Part shown: one piece after another, positions 33,277 through 40,782 of the stretch
Layout: each line of letters begins with the position of its first letter
How positions within the stretch are numbered: position 1 is the stretch's first letter
Origin: Tamlana sp. 2_MG-2023
Lineage (GTDB): Bacteria; Bacteroidota; Bacteroidia; Flavobacteriales; Flavobacteriaceae
Assembly (NCBI RefSeq): GCF_030548465.1
Contig: NZ_JAUOSF010000001.1
Location: forward strand, 434,001 to 498,000
Direction of reading: 5' to 3'
Length of the DNA: 64,000 bases
The notes under the pieces: generated by a model
Databases searched by the model: none
What the model was told of the DNA's origin: nothing
The model's input: the letters and a program-made list of their open reading frames with translations, nothing else
Program-made: the position numbers and the translations under genes

Positions 33277-33881
33277 GAAATACATATATACACTTAAGTT
33301 TTTTGTTTTTAAGTTTTAGTCTTTTAGGGCAAAACAAAAATATTCAAGCACCACCGATTTTTATTAATTCACTTTACTTAGATTCAGAAATTATTAAGGG
33401 GGTAGAGTGTTATACATATAAAGATTTAGAAATTAGTGATAATTTTTATGCGATTTATTATAAAGTGAGAAAGTCAAATTCTAAAGAAAACCAAACAAAT
33501 GACATAATAAGAGCTAAGTCCGATTTCTCTATAGGTACCCATACAGGGTATATTGCAACTGGATATTTAAGGTTATGTCATAAAAATGGCTTATGGAAAA
33601 CAACCTATAACAACAAACTTGTAAAAAGCATAAATTATAAAAAAGGCTTACTTATTGGAAAATATGCCGTGTACAGCACTAAAGGCAATGAATTATACAA
33701 CACAACCTTTGGAAATTCAGGTGATGGTAAATTTAAGGATTACTATTATGATTCTGGTGTTTTAAAGGAGGAAGGCAGTTATAAAAATGGCAAAAAAGAA
33801 GGAAAGTGGTGTAAATATGATAAGGATGGAAATGTCATAACTACTGTTTACTATGAAAGTGGTGTGCCTTTAGAAAAGTAG
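33273..33881 (+). CDS. Exported YwqK/MORN-repeat protein, candidate immunity protein 1
   Basis: 202 residues. A signal peptide of about 19 residues (MRNTYIHLSFLFLSFSLLGQ) sends it to the periplasm. The C-terminal half has MORN-like repeats of the YwqK family: NGLWKTTYNNKLVKSINYKKG, GDGKFKDYYYDSGVLKEEG and NGKKEGKWCKYDKDGNVITT. Its ATG overlaps the toxin stop by 4 bases, which implies coupled translation. YwqK-type proteins are common partners of Bacteroidota polymorphic toxins and are often annotated as antitoxins. A periplasmic immunity role against the adjacent protease is inferred from position and targeting. Confidence 0.7.
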   Translation: MRNTYIHLSFLFLSFSLLGQNKNIQAPPIFINSLYLDSEIIKGVECYTYKDLEISDNFYAIYYKVRKSNSKENQTNDIIRAKSDFSIGTHTGYIATGYLRLCHKNGLWKTTYNNKLVKSINYKKGLLIGKYAVYSTKGNELYNTTFGNSGDGKFKDYYYDSGVLKEEGSYKNGKKEGKWCKYDKDGNVITTVYYESGVPLEK

Positions 33882-33910
33882 TTTTTTCAAGTAGAGAACT
33901 TTATAATTTT

Positions 33911-34066
33911 GTTAGAAGTAATCTAAATATTCACTAAACAAACTTATTTAAATTTGAAAAGGCTTCCACAGAAAATTTTATGGATTATAATGTTGCAAGA
34001 GAATCTTTCTGGAAATTTCAATGGAAGGCACTACAAGATGATATTCTGAAATTTTATAAATCTTAA
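33911..34066 (+). pseudogene. Decayed C-terminal tail of a second TssD-type metzincin toxin
   Basis: Frame 33941-34066 translates as NLFKFEKASTENFMDYN, then SFWKFQWKALQDDILKFYKS and a stop. This parallels the end of the intact toxin (NLYKFKQAETDNFMDYN, then SFWKFQWKSLQEDVLKFYNK). Nucleotide similarity continues upstream to about 33911 but a 2-base deletion near 33941 breaks the frame. The Met-turn is retained while the HExxH part is absent. It sits directly in front of a second immunity-type gene, as left by replacement of a toxin/immunity cassette. Confidence 0.85.
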
Positions 34067-34074
34067 AAAAAAAA

Positions 34075-34659
34075 ATGAAAAAAATATTAATTTTATTATT
34101 AATGATTAATTCTTTTTTAGTGTTAGCTCAAAGAATTGCACCTGAAAAACCAAATAATCTCACCTTCTCTCATTTAATCATAAAGAAAGAGGACAATGAA
34201 AATGGAAAAACAGTTTATCTAAGAAAATCAAACAATCGCCCACTAGATTCTGAAGAAATATTCGATATAACTGAAACCTATCCTAATGATGAATCTGATA
34301 TGAAAGGCTTGTATATACATACTAGCTTAATAAAAAAAGGGTTGATGTCAAAAGGTTATAAAACAGGCTTATGGAAAACTTACTATAAAAGCAAATTAGT
34401 AAAAACTCAAAACTGGAAACTAGGGCTTGCTATAGGTGAATACTCTGTTTACGATGTTAAAGGCTGTGAATTATACAAAACAACATTTGGTAATTCAGGT
34501 GAAGGAAAATTTAAAGATTACTATTATGAAACTGGTGCTTTAAAAGAGGAAGGCAGTTATAAAAATGGTAAAAAAGAAGGAAAGTGGTGTGAATATGATA
34601 AGGATGGAAATGTCATAACTACCATTTACTATGAAAGTGGTGTGTCGTTAGAAAAGTAA
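34075..34659 (+). CDS. Exported YwqK/MORN-repeat protein, candidate immunity protein 2
   Basis: 194 residues with a signal peptide of about 19 residues (MKKILILLLMINSFLVLAQ). The C-terminal half is nearly identical to the paralogue at 33273 (GLWKTYYKSKLVKTQNW, FKDYYYETGALKEEG, NGKKEGKWCEYDKDGNVITT), while the N-terminal portion differs, which is where specificity would be expected to lie. It starts 8 bases after the stop of the decayed toxin tail, the same toxin-then-immunity order as the intact pair. I infer an orphan immunity protein kept after loss of its toxin. Confidence 0.7.
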   Translation: MKKILILLLMINSFLVLAQRIAPEKPNNLTFSHLIIKKEDNENGKTVYLRKSNNRPLDSEEIFDITETYPNDESDMKGLYIHTSLIKKGLMSKGYKTGLWKTYYKSKLVKTQNWKLGLAIGEYSVYDVKGCELYKTTFGNSGEGKFKDYYYETGALKEEGSYKNGKKEGKWCEYDKDGNVITTIYYESGVSLEK

Positions 34660-35096
34660 ATTACCACATTAAAAATTGCAACTAATTGTTTATTCAAGTA
34701 ATTTTTGTGAATCACAGATTATATTATTCAGGTTGTGTCTACTTATTCACTTGATGAAATAGTCCTATGGGTTTGGGAAGCGTGATTCCAGTTTATGGGA
34801 TGACAAAAGTGAAAACGAATAACAGTTACAAAAAGAGATATCAAGATACTTCAATGATGCTTGTTATTTTTGCGATTTACAGTGCTCTTGCGCATAAGTA
34901 AATTAGCTATTCTATTAAATTATATGAGAATTAATGAATCCTTTTAATAATTCTTCAAAATCATGAATCTATAATTGTTAAACTCATAATTTTACTTAAT
35001 TACGTAGTTTTTAGATGTAAAAATTAAGTATTTATACTTAATTTCGCCTTGTTAGTAAGCACCAAATCGGTGTGATAAATTTTAAATAAATTTGAA
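34660..35096. other. Intergenic region upstream of narK
   Basis: 34784-34805 (GATTCCAGTTTATGGGATGA) looks like a fragment of the interspersed element seen at 13641-13758. An exact -7 box (TATTTTTG, 34865-34872) precedes only short frames. The right end holds the narK operator and promoter. I see no gene. Confidence 0.5.
34993..35046 (+). promoter_or_regulatory. narK promoter with shared inverted-repeat operator
   Basis: TTAAGTATTTATACTTAA (35024-35041) is a heptamer inverted repeat with 4-base spacer. Three more bases on each side also pair, and the block is identical to the site at 36747-36770. Its last TA begins a near-consensus -7 box, TAATTTCG (35039-35046). An extra TACTTAA (34993-34999) and a TACGTA (35001-35006) lie upstream. 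Confidence 0.7.
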
Positions 35097-36587
35097 ATGA
35101 ATACAACACAAGGAGCAAATAAAACACTGTTTATAAATACTTTAGCGTTTACGTTCTGTTTTGCAGCATGGTTGTTAAATGGAATATTAGTTACTTTTTT
35201 AGTAGATAATCAAGTTTTTTCTTGGAGTGCTGTGGAGATAGGTTGGTTAATAGGTATTCCAGTATTGACTGGAGCTATTTTTAGATTGCCAGCAGGTGTT
35301 TTAACCGATAAATTAGGTGGTAAGCCTGTATTTACAGGATTGTTGCTATTATGTGCGATTCCTATGTATTTGCTGTCTTATGCAAATGATTTTTGGTCTT
35401 TTGCATTATGTAGTTTAGGTTTTGGAATCGCAGGAGCAAGCTTTGCGGTTGGTATTGCTTTTTCTTCAATTTGGTTTCCTAAAGAAAAGCAAGGTGTAGC
35501 ATTAGGGATTTTTGGTGCTGGTAACGCTGGTGCGGCTATAACTACCTTAGTTGGGCCAAAACTTTTAAATTTTCTTACAGATAATAAAACAAATTTAGAC
35601 GGTTGGAGAGATATGCCAAGAATATACGCTGGAGTTTTAGTGCTTATGGCGGTGGTGTTTTTCTTAACTACAAAAAATAAAAAACCAGCCTCAAGTTCTA
35701 AAACTATAAAAGCGATGCTAGTGCCACTTAAAAGTGTGCGTGTATGGCGTTTCGGATTGTACTACTTTTTAGTATTTGGTTGTTTTGTAGCTTTTGCAGG
35801 TTGGTTAGTTCCTTATTACACAAATGTTTATGCATTAGATTTAGTTACAGCAGGAATATTAGCCTCTTGTTTTAGTTTGCCTTCAGGGATTATTAGAGCC
35901 TTTGGTGGATGGTTGTCGGATAGAGTTGGAGCAAGAAAAGTGATGTACTGGGTGTTAGGGTCTTCGTTGATTTTTAGTGCTATTTTAATTGTACCAAAAA
36001 TGGATATTTACGCGGCAGGTAAGGGAATTATGGCGAAAGCTTCAGGAACAGTAACCGATGTTACTCCAAATTATATTGAAGTTGAAGGTGTGAAATATGC
36101 TGTTAAAGCCAAAACTGACGAACTAGCAAATGTAGATGAAGGCTTTCATATTTTTCCAAAGAAAGAATCATGGCAAGAAGTACTTGTTCAAAAAGGAGAT
36201 GTGGTTAAAAAGAAGCAACTTATTGCTAAAGGAAATACACATATTTTCTTCCAAGCGAACCTATGGATTTTCGCTATTGTAGCGATTATTATTGGATCTA
36301 TTTGGGGTATTGGTAAAGCGGCAGTTTATAAGCATATTCCAGATTATTTTCCTGAGGAAGTTGGTGTAGTTGGTGGTATGGTAGGCGTGCTTGGTGGACT
36401 GGGAGGTTTCTTTTGTCCGATCATATTTGGTTACTTATTAGAAGGTACTGGGCTATGGTCGAGCTGTTGGATTTTAATGCTTGTATTGTCTGCGGTATGT
36501 TTAATTTGGATGCATCGCGTAGTTCAAAAAATGGCTGATAAAGCAACACCTCAGTTAGTAAATAAATTCGAGAACGAGAATGGTTAA
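35097..36587 (+). CDS. narK: NarK-type nitrate/nitrite MFS transporter with an inserted soluble domain
   Basis: 496 residues. Major facilitator of the nitrate/nitrite porter family, inner membrane. Family signatures are PAGVLTDKLGGKPVF in the first half and the glycine-rich nitrate motif GFGIAGASFAVGIAFSSIWFP followed by GVALGIFGAGNAGAA; the second half repeats with GWLSDRVGARKV and GIGKAAVYKHIPDYFPEEVG. About 80 residues at 302-383, between membrane helices of the C-terminal half, are hydrophilic and beta-rich (SGTVTDVTPNYIEVEGVKY, LVQKGDVVKKKQLIAKG) and look like a biotinyl/lipoyl-type barrel. Ordinary NarK lacks it. The operator upstream is shared with nirB and the nitrate reductase. Confidence 0.9.
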   Translation: MNTTQGANKTLFINTLAFTFCFAAWLLNGILVTFLVDNQVFSWSAVEIGWLIGIPVLTGAIFRLPAGVLTDKLGGKPVFTGLLLLCAIPMYLLSYANDFWSFALCSLGFGIAGASFAVGIAFSSIWFPKEKQGVALGIFGAGNAGAAITTLVGPKLLNFLTDNKTNLDGWRDMPRIYAGVLVLMAVVFFLTTKNKKPASSSKTIKAMLVPLKSVRVWRFGLYYFLVFGCFVAFAGWLVPYYTNVYALDLVTAGILASCFSLPSGIIRAFGGWLSDRVGARKVMYWVLGSSLIFSAILIVPKMDIYAAGKGIMAKASGTVTDVTPNYIEVEGVKYAVKAKTDELANVDEGFHIFPKKESWQEVLVQKGDVVKKKQLIAKGNTHIFFQANLWIFAIVAIIIGSIWGIGKAAVYKHIPDYFPEEVGVVGGMVGVLGGLGGFFCPIIFGYLLEGTGLWSSCWILMLVLSAVCLIWMHRVVQKMADKATPQLVNKFENENG

Positions 36588-36727
36588 GTCTTGTTTGATT
36601 AGTGTTTAAGTTCTTGTGGTTTAGTTAAATTCACTTTTTTGTAATTATAGCAATAATGCAGCATCGATTTTTAGTAAATCGTTAAAATGGCTAATCATTA
36701 TTTGTTAATCTAGTAATTATTTTAAAT

Positions 36728-36776
36728 TACTTAATTATGAATTCTTAAATTAAGTATTTATACTTAATTTTACGTA
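36728..36776 (+). promoter_or_regulatory. Nitrate reductase leader promoter with shared operator
   Basis: TTAAGTATTTATACTTAA at 36750-36767 is identical to the narK site. The -7-like TAATTTTA (36765-36772) overlaps its right end, an extra TACTTAA lies upstream (36728-36734), and TACGTA follows (36771-36776). The architecture matches narK, but the gene start is about 490 bases downstream. Confidence 0.65.
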
Positions 36777-36973
36777 GATTAAAAATAAAATGAGTTCATT
36801 AAACATCATGAAATAAAGATTACAGTTTCAGTTTTAAGTGTTTTAAAATAAGTGAGATCTGTTCTTTAAGACATGTAAAAGTATAACCAGAAGTTGTTAA
36901 AATGTGCTATCATTCATAGCAACGAAAGGTTTGTTTTGTTGACATAATGTAATGCTGTATTATTTGCAGTTTT

Positions 36974-37042
36974 AGCTACCGTAGTGTCTAATGGTTTTTC
37001 ATAATTGGAGCCATAGTGGTTGTGGCTACGGTAGTTTTTTTT
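36974..37042 (+). terminator. Terminator-like hairpin inside the nitrate reductase leader (possible attenuator)
   Basis: CTACCGTAG (36976-36984) pairs perfectly with CTACGGTAG (37026-37034) and is followed by eight T. The large loop can form an inner ATGG/CCAT pair (36991-36994 and 37011-37014). It lies about 260 bases after the operator promoter and 220 before the reductase ATG. It could end a small RNA or attenuate the operon. Confidence 0.55.
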
Positions 37043-37260
37043 AACAATGCCTTATTTGTGGAAGTTAAAATGATAGCTTAGTGGAATTCAAAAGTGAGTT
37101 CTTGATAGTTAGTTATAGCTAGCTAAAAAAGCGAAAAAAATGGCCTATTTTTTATTGATATAAAAGTATATAGTAGCCATTTTGTGTTATTCAGAATAAT
37201 GAATGGAGTATTTGTTTTCTGAAATTATAATGTATTATTTAGTATAAAATCTTTGTCTGA

Positions 37261-40200
37261 ATGATTAAAAACGAAGTTAAAACAACGTGTTCATATTGTG
37301 GTGTAGGCTGCGGAATTATTGTTAAAAAGGACAGTAATAACAAGGTGCTTGTTGAAGGGGATAAAGATCACCCGGTAAACCGAGGGATGCTTTGTTCAAA
37401 AGGTATGAACCTGCATTACGTGGCTAACGATACCTCCGATAGAATTTTATACCCAGAAATGCGATGGAGTCGCTCACACCCAAGAGAGCGTGTAAGTTGG
37501 GACGATGCTTTAGATCGTGCAGCAAGTGTTTTTAAATCTATTATAAAAAAACATGGCCCAGATAGTGTTGCTTTTTATGTGTCTGGACAGAGTTTAACAG
37601 AAGAATATTACATTGCAAACAAACTAACTAAAGGTTTTTTAGGAACCAATAATATAGATACCAACTCTCGCCTTTGTATGAGTTCTGCAGTGGTTGGTTA
37701 CAAGAAAACATTTGGAGAAGATTCTGTACCTATTTCTTATGCAGATATTGAATTGGCAGATACTTTTTTAATTTCTGGAGCTAATCCAGCATGGTGTCAT
37801 CCCATTCTTTTTAGACGTATTGAAAAACGAAAAGAAGAGAACCCAGATGTAAAAATTATAGTTGTAGATCCTAGGAAAACAGATTCAGCAAACTTTGCCG
37901 ATCTGCATTTACAATTACTTCCGGGAACCGATGTGATTTTATACAATGCCATTGCGAGATGTTTGTATAAAAGCGGACTAATAGATGAAAAATTTATCAA
38001 AGAACATACCGACGGATTTGATGATTATAAAGACTTAATTTTTCAAACCTCTTTAAGAAAAGCTTCAAAATTATGTGGTGTTTCTGAAGATGATATTAGA
38101 AAAGCAGCAAAATATATCGGGCTTTCAAAAGGATTTATTTCCATGTGGGCCATGGGACTCAACCAAAGTGTAGTGGGTACCGATAAAAATGTATCCCTTT
38201 TAAATTTATCACTTATCACGGGGCAAGTTGGAAAACCAGGAGCTGGTCCTTTTTCACTTACTGGTCAGCCAAACGCAATGGGCGGACGTGAAGTAGGAGG
38301 TATGGCTAATTTATTAGCGGTGCATAAAGATTTAATGAATGAAGAGCACCGTCGTGAAGTAGCGCAATTCTGGGGTGTAGATAAAATCAATCCAAAACCA
38401 GGGCTTACTGCAACTGAAATGTTTGATGCTCTAGAAAGCGGAAAACTGAAAGCGGTTTGGATTGCTTGTACAAACCCCTTAGTGAGTTTGCCAAACTCAA
38501 ACCGTATAGAGCGTGCTATGAAAAACGCTAAGTTTGTTGTGGTTCAAGATATTTCGCATAAGTCAGATACCGTAGATTTTGCCGATTTAGTACTTCCTGC
38601 TGCAGGATGGCTAGAGAAAGAAGGAACCATGACGAATTCTGAAAGACGTATTTCATACCTTCCTAAAGAAATTGATGCTCCGGGAGAAGCAAGACCAGAT
38701 GTTGAAATATTTTGTGATTTTGCACAACGAATGGGCTTCAGAGGTTTTAACTTCAGCAATGCTAGCGAAATTTATGATGAATACGCTTCCATGACCAAAG
38801 GAACCAATATTGATGTGTCTTTCTTAAACTACGACCGTTTAAAAAACGAAGGTACTTTTCAATGGCCAGTTCCAGAATACAGACACCCAGGAACGCCTAG
38901 ATTATTTGAAGATAAAAAGTTTTATACGCCAACGCAAAAGGCACAATTTAACCTACCAAGTACCATTGAAAACACTTCGGTGCAACCGAACGATGATTAT
39001 CCGCTTATTCTAACTACGGGTCGTGTTCGTGATCAATGGCACACCATGACCAAAACAGGGAAAGTATCTCGTCTAAAAACACATTACCCAACTCCTGTTT
39101 TAGAAATTAACCCTGTAGACGCCTTTTTAAATAAAATTAAAGATGGCGATATTACCGAGATTTCAGGTGAAAATGGTATGGTTAGAGTGCGTGCAAAAAT
39201 TACCGATACCATTAAAAAGGGGGTGGTTTTCTTACCAATGCACTGGGGTAAGCAATTGCAAAGTGACTTAAACAGAGCCAACAATTTAACAAATACACAT
39301 GTTGATCCAACGTCAAAAGAACCAGATTTTAAATTCACACGTGTAGCCGTTTCAAAATATAAAAAACCGGTAGAAAAAATTATTATTGTAGGGGCTGGAG
39401 CAGCGGCATTCCGTTTTGTTCAAAACTATAGAGAATACAATGAAGTGGATGAAATTCACGTATTTTCAAAAGAGCCAAACTTATTTTACAATAGGGTTTT
39501 ATTACCAGAGTATGTGACCGAAGAATTATCATGGGAGCAACTTCTTAAAATTAAAGAACTGGAGTTAAGTAAACTTAATATTCACTTACATCCGGAACGC
39601 TCAATTTTAAAAATTGATAAGGAAAACAAAAAGGTTACCGATAGTAATAATGAAGAACACACCTTTGATAAGCTTATTTTAGCAACAGGAAGTCGTCCTT
39701 TTATTCCTAAAGATGTTCAAATTGATTTACCTGGACGTTTTACAATGCGTAATAAAAGCGATGCTGATAGGTTTAAAGCGTATCTAGATGCTACTAATTT
39801 ACCTCCAGAAGAACAACATGTTGTTATAGTTGGTGGAGGGTTGTTAGGATTAGAGTTAGCGGCTGCAATGAAGCATAAAAATGCTAAAATTACCATTATT
39901 CAGCGTGCATCACGTTTAATGGAGCGTCAATTGGATAAAGTGTCAAGTAAATTATTGGCTTTAGATGTTCAAGAACGTGGTATTCAAATTTACTTCGATA
40001 ACGAGGTAAGTACCGTGTTTGATGATGAAGATACTGGTGAATTAAATATCACCCTTAAAAGTGGTAAGTTTATTACGGCCAATGCGATTGTTTATGCTAT
40101 TGGAACCATTCCTAATGTAGATATTGCTAGAGCAAATGGTATTTCTTGTAGCCGTGGGGTTAAAGTGAATCAGCATTTGGAATCTTCACATAAAGATATT

Positions 40201-40782
40201 TTTGCTATTGGTGAAATTGCAGAATACAATAATAGATTATTCGGAATTACTTCAGCAGCCGAAGAACAAGCGACTATTTTAGCAAACTTTATTGCAGGAG
40301 ATATTAGCTGTGCATATGATGGTTCAGTGTTAATGAATATACTGAAATTCAACGATTTAAATCTTTGTAGTATTGGTGATATTGATGTTCCTGAAAATGA
40401 TGATAGTTATGAAGAAATCATATTCACCGATCTTAAGAAGCGCTATTATAAAAAGTGTATCGTAAAAGATGACTTATTAGTTGGTGCGGTTTTAATGGGT
40501 GATAAAAATGAATTCGCCGAATTTAAAACTATGATTGAAAGTAAGATTGAAATGGCCGATAAGCGAAATACATTGCTAAGAGGGTCCTCAAATGACGCAC
40601 CTGTTTTAGGTAAATTAGTATGTTCTTGTAGTCAAGTTGGTGCAGGAAACATTGAAGAGGCTATTGCTAAAGGTTGTGTTGATTTTACAGAATTATGTAA
40701 TAAAACAGGCGCAGGGTTAGGATGTGGAAGTTGTAAAACTGAAGTTAGAGAAATACTTCAAAATTCAAAAGTATTAGCATAA
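37261..40782 (+). CDS. Assimilatory nitrate reductase fused to a NirB-like FAD/NAD(P)H module
   Basis: 1173 residues. Residues about 1-690 are a NasA/NapA-type molybdopterin catalytic subunit that reduces nitrate to nitrite: an N-terminal [4Fe-4S] motif CSYCGVGC plus a later cysteine in GMLCSKG, then SGQSLTEEYYIANKL, NSRLCMSSAVVGYK, GANPAWCHPI, TGQPNAMGGREVGGM and the C-terminal TTGRVRDQWHTMTKTG. Residues about 700-1060 are a pyridine-nucleotide disulfide oxidoreductase-type FAD domain (IIIVGAGAAAFRF, VVIVGGGLLGLELAA, IFAIGEIAEY). The last 60 residues are a BFD-type [2Fe-2S] domain (LVCSCSQVGAGN, then CGSCKTEV). One chain thus joins what are usually two Nas subunits. The stop overlaps the next gene by one base. 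Confidence 0.92.
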   Translation: MIKNEVKTTCSYCGVGCGIIVKKDSNNKVLVEGDKDHPVNRGMLCSKGMNLHYVANDTSDRILYPEMRWSRSHPRERVSWDDALDRAASVFKSIIKKHGPDSVAFYVSGQSLTEEYYIANKLTKGFLGTNNIDTNSRLCMSSAVVGYKKTFGEDSVPISYADIELADTFLISGANPAWCHPILFRRIEKRKEENPDVKIIVVDPRKTDSANFADLHLQLLPGTDVILYNAIARCLYKSGLIDEKFIKEHTDGFDDYKDLIFQTSLRKASKLCGVSEDDIRKAAKYIGLSKGFISMWAMGLNQSVVGTDKNVSLLNLSLITGQVGKPGAGPFSLTGQPNAMGGREVGGMANLLAVHKDLMNEEHRREVAQFWGVDKINPKPGLTATEMFDALESGKLKAVWIACTNPLVSLPNSNRIERAMKNAKFVVVQDISHKSDTVDFADLVLPAAGWLEKEGTMTNSERRISYLPKEIDAPGEARPDVEIFCDFAQRMGFRGFNFSNASEIYDEYASMTKGTNIDVSFLNYDRLKNEGTFQWPVPEYRHPGTPRLFEDKKFYTPTQKAQFNLPSTIENTSVQPNDDYPLILTTGRVRDQWHTMTKTGKVSRLKTHYPTPVLEINPVDAFLNKIKDGDITEISGENGMVRVRAKITDTIKKGVVFLPMHWGKQLQSDLNRANNLTNTHVDPTSKEPDFKFTRVAVSKYKKPVEKIIIVGAGAAAFRFVQNYREYNEVDEIHVFSKEPNLFYNRVLLPEYVTEELSWEQLLKIKELELSKLNIHLHPERSILKIDKENKKVTDSNNEEHTFDKLILATGSRPFIPKDVQIDLPGRFTMRNKSDADRFKAYLDATNLPPEEQHVVIVGGGLLGLELAAAMKHKNAKITIIQRASRLMERQLDKVSSKLLALDVQERGIQIYFDNEVSTVFDDEDTGELNITLKSGKFITANAIVYAIGTIPNVDIARANGISCSRGVKVNQHLESSHKDIFAIGEIAEYNNRLFGITSAAEEQATILANFIAGDISCAYDGSVLMNILKFNDLNLCSIGDIDVPENDDSYEEIIFTDLKKRYYKKCIVKDDLLVGAVLMGDKNEFAEFKTMIESKIEMADKRNTLLRGSSNDAPVLGKLVCSCSQVGAGNIEEAIAKGCVDFTELCNKTGAGLGCGSCKTEVREILQNSKVLA

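Larger units (their letters stand above)
36588..37260. other. Long leader region between narK and nitrate reductase
   Basis: Contains the shared operator/promoter (36728-36776), a short frame MSSLNIMK after it, a TGCTAT/ATAGCA hairpin with 5-base loop (36905-36921), the terminator-like hairpin at 36974-37042, and an AAAATGGC/GCCATTTT pair (37137-37144 and 37176-37183). A near -7 box (AATCTTTG, 37249-37256) lies against the ATG at 37261. No gene is evident. Confidence 0.6.

Noticed and set aside
34865-34915. Exact -7 box followed by a 14-codon frame
   Set aside because: The frame is too short and not gene-like, and TAnnTTTG occurs by chance in AT-rich DNA.
36789-36815. Leader peptide MSSLNIMK in the nitrate reductase leader
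   Set aside because: Only 8 codons, no codon bias that would support ribosome-mediated attenuation, and no link to the distant terminator.
36780-37260. Molybdenum-cofactor riboswitch or ANTAR target in the leader
   Set aside because: I could not find the two-hexaloop hairpin arrangement or recognisable Moco-riboswitch helices, so neither class is claimed.
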